From the NCBI GenBank assembly GCA_032719365.1, contig CM064861.1:77558863-77622862 (forward strand): a stretch of 64,000 nt of DNA. The letters are read 5' to 3'. A model generated the notes under the pieces. The model had not been told where the DNA came from and ran no database searches. It was given only the letters and a program-made list of their open reading frames with translations. A program made the position numbers and the translations under genes. This DNA is from Prinsepia uniflora. Its lineage: Eukaryota > Streptophyta > Magnoliopsida > Rosales > Rosaceae. Shown piece after piece: positions 1 through 10,968 of the stretch. Within the stretch, counting starts at the first letter, position 1; every line of letters starts with the position of its first letter.

Positions 1-1346
1 TCTTCTCTGCTCCTAACTTAGCATAATTAGCAAGGTAAATCACTCTCATGACGACTAGAACTCGGTCTAGTCGCCTCAATCCAACTTCATCTCGATCCAC
101 CGTGGGTCCACTGTGGATCCAACTACCTTGGACACTTACTCGTCACATCCAGTGACACTAAATACCATCTGCACCAACACTCACTTTCCTCATTGTCCCA
201 ACCACAACCTTTCTAGATCACGGACCTAAAGCCAATCATGGGTCCACCAATCAATACGTGACCACCGTACTGGTGCCGCCCAACCTTAACTGACATAGAG
301 TCGAAAACAACCATTTCTTTTACTGACTACGAAATTGAGAGTAGTGGCAACCATGTTGGAAGCATACCTAACTTTTCCATTACTGATAATTACTGTAATG
401 CTTAATCCTTTCCTTTCGAATTAAACACTTCCATTGATTCTATTCGGCTTCTTTCATCACTGTTGATGTCATCCAATTATGCCATTCTGTCTAATCGCCA
501 TTTATCTCTGCTCGGGTTGGAGGGCTCTGCCTCCCTCGTACTCCTATGACTCGGGGTATGACTAGCCCGACAATCCATACCAGAAGATGAACATTCCCCA
601 AACATTCCCTGATTCTCAACAACCGTCAAAAAAACCACCCTCGATGGTGGTACTTACCACGAGCTCGTACAGACACAACCCACATACATCGTCGTCGGGA
701 CTCCGAACCTATGCGGTCAACTCACCGCCAGCACCAACCGCTCAACACGCAACATCCCCCAATCGGTCCACCTCGGGATCCGGTCGATAAGTACCACTCA
801 CCAGGTAACTTGTCCAATCTCGTGTGATCCCTCATTCTCGACTCCGAAAAGTCGTCATACTCCGAAACTGGTGTCCCAACAACCAGTAACCACACTTCGA
901 GGATTTCGTGCTCTCGTAACTCTACGGCTCCCAGCTGCTGGCATCCATAAGAACTTGGCCATGCTCTGTGCCTAAGCCTGCACAACCACTACATGCGTAA
1001 ACACATCCTACCATACCTATCAATTGTCTCGACTCTCAGGGGATCATACTATGTCTATTAGTTAACTAGATCCTATCACCAGTAACTATGCGGCTCTAAG
1101 CCGTTGGATTCGCACGAATATCAATCCTACTCGAGATCCACTTCCTCGAAACACACGGCATCCTATTCCAAACGGACCCTAAACAATAGCACCTCGTGCC
1201 AAACGAAATCTAACCAGGATTCAATTCCACTGAATTCTCCTACTCTTACCCTAACTATCAAGTTGATGACGGGTTGTTACCACTGCAGAGACATCACATC
1301 CTCGACTTGCGCGTCACTCTGAGAGCAAAACCCTGCTCTAATACCA
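1..1346 (-). mobile_element. Internal (non-coding) region of LTR-A element H
   Basis: This is the body of element H, which lies on the minus strand and runs off the left edge. It adjoins the LTR that ends at 1349. Read on the minus strand it is similar over most of its length to 10969-12154, the internal region of element Y, including the block containing rc(590-985), which matches about 11705-11990. No frame longer than about 90 codons exists and none resembles gag or pol. It is therefore a leader or a non-autonomous (LARD-like) body. Which of these it is cannot be decided, because the rest lies outside the window. Confidence 0.7.
1335..1346 (-). promoter_or_regulatory. Primer binding site (iMet tRNA type) of element H
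   Basis: On the minus strand the LTR end CCTGACA is followed by AG and then TGGTATTAGAGC. This is one base from TGGTATCAGAGC, the usual complement of the initiator-methionine tRNA 3' end in plant LTR retrotransposons. It fixes both the orientation of H and the LTR edge at 1349. Confidence 0.85.
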
Positions 1347-1348
1347 CT

Positions 1349-3289
1349 TGTCAGGACATGTCCCAAAACCCCTCCAAGATTTACGCGGGACGCTCCTGAT
1401 CCCAGCTGACACGGAATGTCAGACAAGGGAAAATTCTGGCTTTAGCCAACTCGGGGCTTTAAAGAGCGCCATGATCTGGAGGAGGAAAGTGATGTCTCGA
1501 TCTCTGCTATAGATCGCATCCGCGATTAACCTGAAGGGCATTCAAAACATTAAAAGCTGTGAGTGCACAAAACAAAGAATTTATAAAAACATTTTCACAA
1601 AAAGACATTTATTTATGCCCTTCACTAAAAAATATGCATACATACAAAAACCATTTATCCAAAATAACCATTACTAGGGTCTCAGCCCCAAATTCCATAA
1701 TTCCAAATCATACGGGTCCCTGCCCAAATCCATTTACACAAATCCATAAAACACAGAAATACTATTTTTGAAATCCATTAATCATGGTTACCATATATAT
1801 ATATATATATATATATCATATAACCAATCCTATCACAGTTTCTAAAGCTACGCGCTTGCTACCTGGGGTCTCAAATCCCAAGTCTCCACAGGGCCCACCC
1901 AGGTCAATGTCCGCAGATCAATGACCCTCCCTGGGGGTTATAATCCATAAGCCTTCCTGAGAGTAAGGTACCCAACGGGGGCGACTTCACTCAGTTTGTG
2001 CTCTGTGACTACTCAGGGGTCCACCCAGGCCAACAACCATCCCCGAAGGAGACAATCCATAAATAAAGGATGGTATATGAAAAACCATTTCGTAGTCATT
2101 CTTAGAACCTTTCAAATGATTCATGCCCGGTCCCCATAAATTGTCATGAACCCACAAATCCATTTAGGGTCTCCGACCTGAAATCATAATCGTAATCCAT
2201 AATTGGACCTCAAGGCCGATTTCGTAAACTAAATGAACCACGAGCCCGAACTTATGACTCAACTGGACCACTAGCCCGATTTCACAATTTAACTGAGCCT
2301 CAAGCCCAAACTCAAAAATCAACTGGGCATCGAGCCCGATATCTCCGGGTCAGTCACGATTCCAATCGTAGTGATGTGTGCAACCATCCGTCCAAGATCG
2401 TTCTCAATCCTGGTATGTCTCTGTGAACATATCAACCGACTCGACCACCTCTAGATCATGGTGTACACATCACCGATCTATATCCTGAACCGTCAGCATC
2501 CCGAAGCCAAGCCTCCAGTAGCTGCTTGATAACGGAACGTGTATCGTGACCTCTCCGGAAGGAACACATCCTCGGTCAGGAGGCGAGCGTCGTATCGTCC
2601 GTCGCCGTGCACACAACACTCGTCGCGACCACCACTGAGACTCGTAGGTCATCAATAGGGCCATATGCCTGAGAAAAAACCAAATGGGTCTCATGCCCTA
2701 GTTTACCTTTTAAAATCCAATACTATTTCATTTAAACCGAAACCACAAACACGTATTAGCACCATATAAAACTAAAATCTCAAAATACGTGCATGGGCTT
2801 TACGCGCTGACTGTGAGGTCATCCATGTCCTTCGGCCAGGCCGGTCCGAACCAATCTCTGGTTTTTTGGTCCGACCGGACCAGCAGAACCGGTCCAGCCC
2901 ATTTCCTCCCTCGTTTAAATCCGTTTTCACCCAATCCAATTCCTATAGTTTCATTTCTTCATTTCCTACCTATCTATGTCCTTAAAACACCCAAAAAGTT
3001 CCTAAAACCCGTTGGTTCAGAAAACCATTTTGAACCCAAACTTCCTATCCACGGTCTGGGCACTTCTAGGGGTCCAACCTTTATCCTAAGGGTTCCAGTA
3101 AGTTCCTAGGAACCCTAGAAACGTACTAGGAGTTTCTATCTGGGTTAACTTGGCCGAAAATATATTTCGGTGGGCAGCCACCAAAAATCTCCCAACCGCC
3201 GTTCCGGGCTGCACAATCACTTTCCACTGTCCAAAACAGCCTCCTAATCATCCTACCAACCCCCTAAACATTCCTCTGTCATAATCTAA
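1349..3289 (-). mobile_element. LTR of element H, downstream part (split by element X)
   Basis: This is the 3' portion of a minus-strand LTR-A, running from TGTCAGGACATG at 1349 to the point where X was inserted. The other portion lies at 20370-21004. The flanks of X are tctaa (3285-3289) and tctta (20365-20369), four of five bases identical, as expected for an aged target duplication. The rejoined LTR is about 2.58 kb. It contains the acceptor-like CCCTTCAG (rc of about 1531-1538), an (AT)n run at 1793-1816, and a degenerate minisatellite (about 2160-2345) whose units vary around the text 'gagcccgaactc'. Confidence 0.8.
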
Positions 3290-6011
3290 TGTAACGACCC
3301 GTCTCGAATTTCGGGATTAGATTAGTGACTAATCACGATTGGTGACGTTAATTGGTGATTAGTTGGGCGAAATCGGACGAACGATGCAAAATGACCGTTT
3401 TGCCCCTAGACGTGGGTAAAACGTTGACTTTTCATTTTGGCAGTTAAATAGACTTTAACCGATGATCGTGACGTAGTTCGTGACGTCACGAGTTCATAGA
3501 CAGGTGGCACGTTCAATTCCGACATTCGAGGAAGAAGTTATGACGTTCGAAAGTTAAGGGGCATTTTGGTAATTTTGATTAAAGGAAGGAAAATGTTGAC
3601 TTTTAGACTGCGAGGTTCGATGGCCGAGGGTCGAGGACCGTTACGTAAATCAAGAAGATAAGAATCCATAGACAGGCGGCAAGTCGAATTCGGACGTTCG
3701 ACGACAAAGTTACGGTTCACGGAAGTTTCAGGGTATTATTGCACGGATTACGAGACGTATGTCATTTGGCAGTTAGTGGGCCCAGATATTTTAAGGAGGC
3801 CCAACGGATGAGTGACAAGTGTCACCCATCCACTGGCCATCCCTTTTCCTTCATGCCTTTCACCATTCATCTTCATCGATCATTTTTCCTTCATTCCCAA
3901 ATACAAACCCGATCTCAGTTTGAACCCAAAACCAATCCAACCCTTCCCATTCGACCATGACTGAGACCAGAGAGTGAGAGAGGGACTGAGGAGGTTTCTG
4001 GATGGCCAAAACCACCGTGGACGGCGGCTTGGAGGGGGCAAACCCGAGAGGTAATCGGTTTAACCATTTTCGATCCATTTTCCATTTTTGATGTTATGAG
4101 CTTGTTTGGACGTTTGGTTTGAATTAATTAGGTTGCTAGGGGGTTGTTCGAGAGCTTTTGAGGGTGGTTAGCCGTCGAGGAAGCCGTGGGTGAGTTTTGG
4201 TTAGTTTTGATGATTGTAATGGATAAGAAATGAGAAAATATGAATTATAGGATTGATTAGGGACAAAACGGACGAAAAACAAGGAAGAAATGGGCCTGGA
4301 TCGGTCACGCTGGTCAAGTTGCAGAGGGCGGACCGAACCGCCGGTCTGAACCGGTGCTGGAGGTTGAAGACGGCTACAGTACCCGGCGCATGGGATCACA
4401 TGCAAGGGGTTTCCAAGGGCACGTGTGAGTGCGTGGTGAGGATTTTGAGGGTGCTTTCAACACATGAAATCTTCTATTCGATGTAACGAACATTTTAAGA
4501 CTGGTTTCGTGTCGATCAGACACCGTCTGGATAATGTTCGGGGCATCGGAAGGTTTCAGATCGGGATTAAAAATAGTTAAAAATTTCATAAAATTACAGG
4601 GCATTAGTGGGAGGTTAATTAAGTAGTTAGTAACCTTCTATTACGATTTGGACAGGTTTGGGAGTCCCGGTGATAGTGATTAGTTCGGGAGACCCATTTG
4701 GCACGCAAATCGAGGCGACAACTCGGACGGTCTGTGTGTGGACCTTATTTTCTAAATTGGTGCATGCATAAATGTTTATTATATGTTTTAAATACTTTTT
4801 TGTGATGCCATGAGTGCATTTGGATGTGTGGTTACGTATTGGCACGTATTTCGAGGTTTCGGCCCTATACGGTGCCTATACGGGTTTGTATTTCTTTATT
4901 GGTTTAAATGAAAAGGTTTTGGATTTCTAAAAGTATAAACTCGGGTATGAGACCCATTTAGTTTTGTCTCGGGCATATGACCCTATTGATGACCTACGGG
5001 TCTAAATCATGGTCACGGCGAGTGATATGTGCACGGCGATCGACGATACGACGCTCGCCTCCGGATTGGGATATGTTCCTTCCGGAGAGGTCACGACGTA
5101 CAATTCGTTGTCGAGTAGCCGAGGAAGGCTCAACTTCGGAGTTCTGACGGTTCAGGATATCGATCGGTGATGAGTGCACCATGATCTTGTGGTGGTCGCG
5201 TCGGTTGATTCGTTCACGGTGACATACCAGGATTGAGGGCGGTTCTGGATGGATGGTTGCACACAACACTACGATCGGAGTGGTGACTGAGCCTTAGATA
5301 TCGGGCATGATGCCCAGCTGATGACACATGTTCAGGCACGAGACCCAGCTGTTTTACATTGATGATTTCGGGTCAGGGATCCTAGATGGATTTCGAAGTT
5401 CATGACGGTTTATGGGAACTGGCATGAACCCTGGAAAAGTTATTGTGGTAGATGACGGTTTATGGGAACCTGGCATGGAGGATCGTAACCTCAAGATGGG
5501 TCATTGGTCTACGAACATTGACCTTGGACTTTAAGAGACTTGGGTTTGAGACCCCGGGTAGCACGTGCGTAGCTTTGGAAACCGTGACAGGATTGGTTGT
5601 GTGGATTATATGTATATATGATATATGATATGAGATATGATATGTGATATGCACAGGTTTTGGGCAGTGGCCCGTGTACGTGATTTCATTATGATTTTGG
5701 GCTGAGTCCCACTTGGATTTGGGCAGTGGCCCGTACGGTTGATTCTTTATGATTCTTTCATTATGATTTTGGGCTTAGTTCCCACCTATGGATCATTTGG
5801 TTAAATGGTTTTCGAATGCATGCATGCTGTTTAGTGAAGGGTACAAATGTCTTTCGATAAACTGTTTTTATAAACTCTTGTTTTGTCCACTCACAACTTT
5901 TAATGTTTTGACTGCCTTTCAGGTTGACAGCGGATATGGATTGTAGAAGAGACCGAGATATCACATACCTCCTCCGGATCCATGCACACTCTGATGGACC
6001 GAGACGACTAA
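3290..6011 (+). mobile_element. 5' LTR of element X (3' end truncated)
   Basis: An LTR-A copy that starts TGTAACGACCCGTCTCG. In order it holds two related modules carrying 'catagacaggtggcac' and 'catagacaggcggca' (about 3480-3720), a palindrome at 3806-3831, the GTGTGTGGAC site near 4734 (the donor-like GTGAGT is mutated here), and the acceptor-like TTTCAG|GTTG near 5920-5930. It is broken at 6011, about 90 bases before the expected LTR end, by the start of Y. The break point corresponds to 20270 in the 3' LTR of X. Confidence 0.75.
3806..3831. repeat. 26-bp palindrome in LTR-A
   Basis: Arms GGATGAGTGACA and TGTCACCCATCC surround a 2-base centre, with one mismatch. The same palindrome recurs at 7652-7677 (perfect), 16281-16306, 12469-12494, about 20629-20652 and about 47351-47375. 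It always lies 300-600 bases inside the LTR. Confidence 0.85.
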
Positions 6012-7651
6012 TGTGACGACCCATCCCGAATTAGCGAGACTAATTAGACGAGGATTAGCGGACGTTCGGGCGAAATGAAAATTTTGCCCCTAGAATGCGT
6101 AAATCGTTGACTTTTTGTTCAAGCGGTCAAACAAACTTTCCCCGATGACTGTGACGTAGTTCGTGACGTCACGAGTTCATAGACAGGTGGCAAGCTCGAT
6201 TTCGACAATCGTGGAGGAAGTTATGACGTTCGGAAGTTCAAGGGCATTTTAGTAATTTGGGCAAAAAGTTAACTTTTGACCTGGGAGATCCGATGGCCGA
6301 GGGCCGAAGATCGTTACGTAGTTCGGGACGATACGAATCTATAGACAGGCGGCACGTCGAATTCGGACGTTCGACGGAAAAGTTACCATTCACGGAAGTT
6401 CCAGGGAACTATTTACGGTGACACGTTTTACGAGGCAAAAAGTGAAGTTTTGTCTTTTGTGTGCCCAAATCTTTCCTAGACCTCAGGGGATCCATTCCCT
6501 CATTTCCCTCATTCATGCATCGATCATCTTCATTCTTCTTCCAAAGACCAACTTGAAACCCATTTGTGCAACCCACCCCTCACAACACTCCCTAACCTCA
6601 CTAGATGATCATGAGCCATGAAGGAAATAGGAGGAGGAGACCAAAACAGATTGGACAGTGGCAGGATCGGGAGCCACCGTGCACGGTGGCCGAGGAACCA
6701 CGAAGGTATAAATTTTACCTTCAAAATTTCCATTCCGTGTTTTAGGTATTAGGGTTGAATTCTGGTGTTTAGATGAGGTTTATTGAGGTTGTAGGAAGGT
6801 GTAGAGGGTGGTTTAGACGGCGGTGAAGGGCTGAGCAGCCCTAGGTGCAATCGGGAAAAATTGAACCGTTTGGACCAAAATCAAACCGTGAGTTTTAGTT
6901 AGTTTCCTCTAGGTTTATTAATTGAAAATGATAGAAAACATCAAATTAGGGAAATTGGATTTGAGAAGGAAGGAATTGGACGAAAAATATGAAGAAAATA
7001 GACCTGGACCGGTCACGCCGGTCCAGTTCCAGGAAACGGACCGGACAGGCCGGTCTGAACTGGCCGTCGCGAGGTCAGGGGTGATCTACAGTGTCGGCGC
7101 GTGGGCCCACGCGCAGGCCACTCTTGGGGCGCGTATAGGAATGTGGTGTAACGACCCGTCCCGAATATCGGGATTTAATAATATTTAATTGTGATTTACT
7201 AATCTGGGATTAGTTGAGTAATTTCGGACGAATTGTGCAAAATGACCGTTTTGCCCCTAGTCGTGGGCATAACGTTGACTTTTAATTCGGATGGTCAAAC
7301 GGACTTTAACCAATGAAAGTGACGTAGTTCGGGACGTCACGAGTTCATAGACAGGTGGCACGTTCGATTCCGACGTTCGTGGAAGAAGTTATGATGTACG
7401 GAAGCCCAAGGGTATTTTCGTAATTTGACTTAAATGGGGCCAAATGTTGACTTTCGACCCGGGAAGTCCAATGGACGAGGGCCAAGGACCATTACGTAGG
7501 TTTCGTCGATACGAATCCAACGACAGGCGGCATGCCGAAATCGGAGATTCGACGACGAAGTTATGGTCACGGAATCGGGCTCGGTTAACCGAACGAATCG
7601 GGATTAAAATAATATTTTAATATGAACAGTACCCGGTGACTGGACACACTC

Positions 7652-7677
7652 GGATGAGTGACAAGTGTCACTCATCC
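7652..7677. repeat. Perfect 26-bp palindrome in solo LTR Z
   Basis: Arms GGATGAGTGACA and TGTCACTCATCC match perfectly around AG. The core TGACAAGTGTCA resembles a dimeric transcription-factor site of TGACA type. That reading is inference; only the conservation in independent copies is observed. Confidence 0.9.
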
Positions 7678-8814
7678 CTTAATTTTAGGCATAAAACCAG
7701 ATCCCATGTTTTGGGGAAACATAATTATTATGTTTTATTAATTAATTAAATTAAATTAATCTTTTAATTTCCATTATTCCTCTCTAATTTCCTAACCGTG
7801 TACAACCCAAAAACACAATTCATTCCACCCTTAATCTCCTCTCCATCAGCTGATCTTGAGTGTGCAAATTGGAGACAATTCAGAGACGGATTTAGTGAGG
7901 GAAACACGAGGGATTGAGGGGGGCCGTAGAACTGGAATTCGGAAATTTGGTTTTTGGGAGGGAAATTCGAATAATGAGATTTGAGCCGTGAGGATCGAAT
8001 TGGAGCTTGGAAGTAGCTTCCTGAGGTTGAGACGAGTTGTTTCAAATCAAAAACGAGATGAATTCATGCCCAATTGGCTCGGAACGGGTTTGGTAACAGA
8101 GAGGAACTTCGAGCTTGAGTCGTGGCGTTTGAGGCTTCGTTTGATGAAATTGTTGTGGGGAAACAATTCCTCATGGTCCATTGATGCTTCTGGGTTCATC
8201 AATTGGAAGAAACTGGCTGTGATTGACGGAATTCCATGGTTGCACAGTGACGGGTGTTCATCGTGTTCATCATCGAAGTCGACGGGTTTTAGGTATGTGA
8301 TCACGTAATTGAGTTTACAGAACTTAAATTAAACTTAAGACGAAACTAACTGAATGATCAATTGGAAGATTTAGGGTTGAATTGATGGACATTGAACCGG
8401 GTCGTCTCGCGGGCTAATCGGACCCGTTTACCAGACATACGGGTTAGGCTGGTGACACTGTAGCAGGCGCGTGGGTTCCACGCGTAGCCACTCACGGCGG
8501 CGCGTGACGGCGTGTGGGCACGAATCTCGAGGTGAGGTCAATATGACATTTGTCCTATTTAATGTAACGAACATTTTGGGATTGGTTTCGTGTCGATCGG
8601 ATCCCGTTTCGATATGGTTCGGGATGTCCGAAGGTTTTAAATCTAGTTTAAAAATACTTAAAAATTCGGGAAAATTACGGGACTTGAATAGGATGTTAAT
8701 GATGAGGTTAGTAATCCTCTAATGTGATTTGGACAGGATTGGGAGTCCCGGTGATAGTGGTGTGGCCCGGGAAGGCCTATGGCACGCGTATCGAGGCACT
8801 CGGTTAAACGGTCT

Positions 8815-9827
8815 GTGAGTGGACATTGATTTTATAAATTCGATGCATGCATAACTGTTTCATGATTTTTATAATTATGATTAAATGATTTACTTTGGAT
8901 ATCGGTGAATTTAAATGATTTCACGCATTTCGAGGTGATTTACGTATTTGCACGTAAACCGAGGTTTTCTGGATTTGCACCGATTTCCATAAATATGGTT
9001 GGACATGATTTCATGAAACGGTTACGGACTTGATAAAGTAAAATCGGGCCAGGGGCCCAGTTAACTTGTGAATCGGGCCAAGGGCCCAGTTAACTTGTGA
9101 ATTCGGGCCGGGGGCCCACTGGACTTATGAATTCAGGCCAGGGGCCAGTTAACTTATGAAATCGGGCCAGGGGCCCAGTTGATTTATACATGTGATTCGG
9201 GTCGGGGACCCTAAAATGGAATCGAATAAATGATTTTGGATTTAAATCAACTATTTGGACTTATAATGGTTTTGATGATATTGAAATTATGGTTATGGCA
9301 CGTTTCACAGTATTTGGGCTTGAGACCCGTCTGATGAAACTTAAAGATTGGTTTGGATTTTATCTATGTATATATATATATATATATGCTTTGCATTTGG
9401 ATATCAATAAAATGTATTTGGTACTGCACTGTATAGATCCTTCCATATTATATTGTCTCCTCCGGATGAGGTACCCCGGAGAGGTCACGGACGTCTAGTA
9501 CGTCCAGCGTCTATGACGCTAAGCATCGGGGATGCTGTACCCGAACGGGGTTCGGGGATTGAACTCGGAAATTGAGACTCGAGTGGCACGCGTAGCCTTG
9601 TGATTGTGACCTTATTGACGTCAAGGACGTCAGACATCAGGGATGTCGAATTGGAGTGTATGGTGCAGTGGCTAAAATTATGTTTATGGTTCTTATTATA
9701 TGATATACGATTTTAAATGATGGTGCATGCATATGCTTTTACTGGGGGGCATAAAGGTCTTATAAATGTTTTAAACAGACTCGTTTATTTTCGTCCACTC
9801 ACAGCTTTTGTTTTTAATGCCCTTCAG
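8815..9827 (+). other. Intron-like segment conserved in LTR-A (example in Z)
   Basis: The segment opens with GTGAGTGGAC, a good 5' splice-site core, and closes with a pyrimidine-rich run ending CCCTTCAG before GTTG, a good 3' splice-site consensus. The inverted complement GTCCACTCAC lies 25 bases before the CAG. Equivalent pairs occur at 10313-10785 (Y) and 17240-18731 (W) on plus. On minus they occur in V (14361 to 13047), in 31499-34602 (32709 to 31804) and in 35678-38291 (36952 to 35913). Splicing is an inference from these motifs. Confidence 0.4.
9040..9205. repeat. Minisatellite in solo LTR Z
   Basis: About five degenerate units of roughly 30 bp built on 'atcgggccaggggcccag' followed by 'ttaacttgtga'. 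It sits within the intron-like interval, where each sister copy carries a different array. Confidence 0.85.
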
Positions 9828-10968
9828 GTTGATTCCGGATGCGACTGCAGCAAAGACTGGGACATCATACACCTCCTCCATCGATCCTTACGCACTCTGG
9901 AAGCCCGGTTGGGCAATGGCAACAGATTATCCCTCGTCTGACACCTCTTGTCAGACGGGAGCATGACATATTCCATGGTAATCCCGGGGGGATTGGGATG
10001 GGTCGTGTCATGTGGCCCCACCTTTGGGGAAGTATCCAACATGTGAAATCATCTATTCGATGTAATAAACATTTTGGGACTGGTTTCGTGTCAATCAGAC
10101 ATCGTTTCGATATAGTTCGGGACGTCCGAAGGTTAAGGTTCGAGTTTAAAAATAGTTAGAAATTTCGAAAAATTACGGGACTTTAGTGAGGGGTTATTTA
10201 AGTAGTTAATAACCTTCTACTACGATTTGGACAGGTTCGGGAATCCTGGAGGTGATGATTGACCCGGGAGACGATTATGGCACGCTTATCGAGGCGCAAC
10301 TTCGGACGGTCTGTGAGTGGACCTTTCTTTCGAAATTGATGCATGCATAATTGTTTATAAATGCTTTTAATACGTATTTTAGGTTGCCATGAGTGCAATT
10401 TGTTTGTGGTAGCTTAGGGTCGACATATTTGCACGTTTTTCGAAGTTTTCGGCTTCATGTCGTACCTTTGCGTACCTTGTTTTCAACGAGGGTTTAATGA
10501 ATGGATTTTGGATTGGAAAATATGAAATCGGGCATGAGACCCTATTGATTTGGCCTACGAGTTTTGAATTTTGATTTCGGGTCGGGGGCCCAAATGGATT
10601 TACGGGGCATGACGGTTTATAGGGCCGGGCATGATCCCTTGAAAGGTTTTGTAAATGTTTGACAAATGATTTTGAATGCATGTGTATGTATTTATGAAGG
10701 GCATAAACGTCTTTAAGCAAAAAAAAATTTAATGAAATTATTATTTTTGTCCACTCACGACCTTTGATGTTTTATTGCCCTTCAGGTTGATCGCGGATGC
10801 GGGCTGTAGCAGAGACGAGACATCACTCCCCTCCTCCTACGATCCTGACGCACTCTGATAGCCCCAGCGAGGGCTAAAGATGGAATTTTCCCTGGTCTGA
10901 CACGTGGTGTCAACCGGGATCAGGCGGGTCCCACGTTAATCCTGGGGGATTTGGGACCGGTCCTGACA

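Larger units (their letters stand above)
7147..10010 (+). mobile_element. Solo LTR Z (LTR-A family, 2864 bp)
   Basis: A complete solo LTR, TGTAACGACCC...GGTCGTGTCA, flanked by an exact 5-bp target duplication tgtgg (7142-7146 and 10011-10015). It is the best reference copy of the family. It contains the two tandem modules (about 7321-7580), a perfect 26-bp palindrome (7652-7677), GTGAGTGGAC at 8815, a 30-bp minisatellite (about 9040-9200), a (TA)n run (9368-9388), GTCCACTCAC at 9793, CCCTTCAG|GTTG ending at 9827, and a stem-loop just before the 3' end. Several short frames inside, for example around 7988-8308, match no known protein. Confidence 0.93.

Noticed and set aside
7988..8308. Overlapping frames on both strands that could suggest a gene in solo LTR Z
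   Set aside because: Related LTR-A copies show the same region with stops and indels; the region is LTR leader-like, and neither strand shows a domain.
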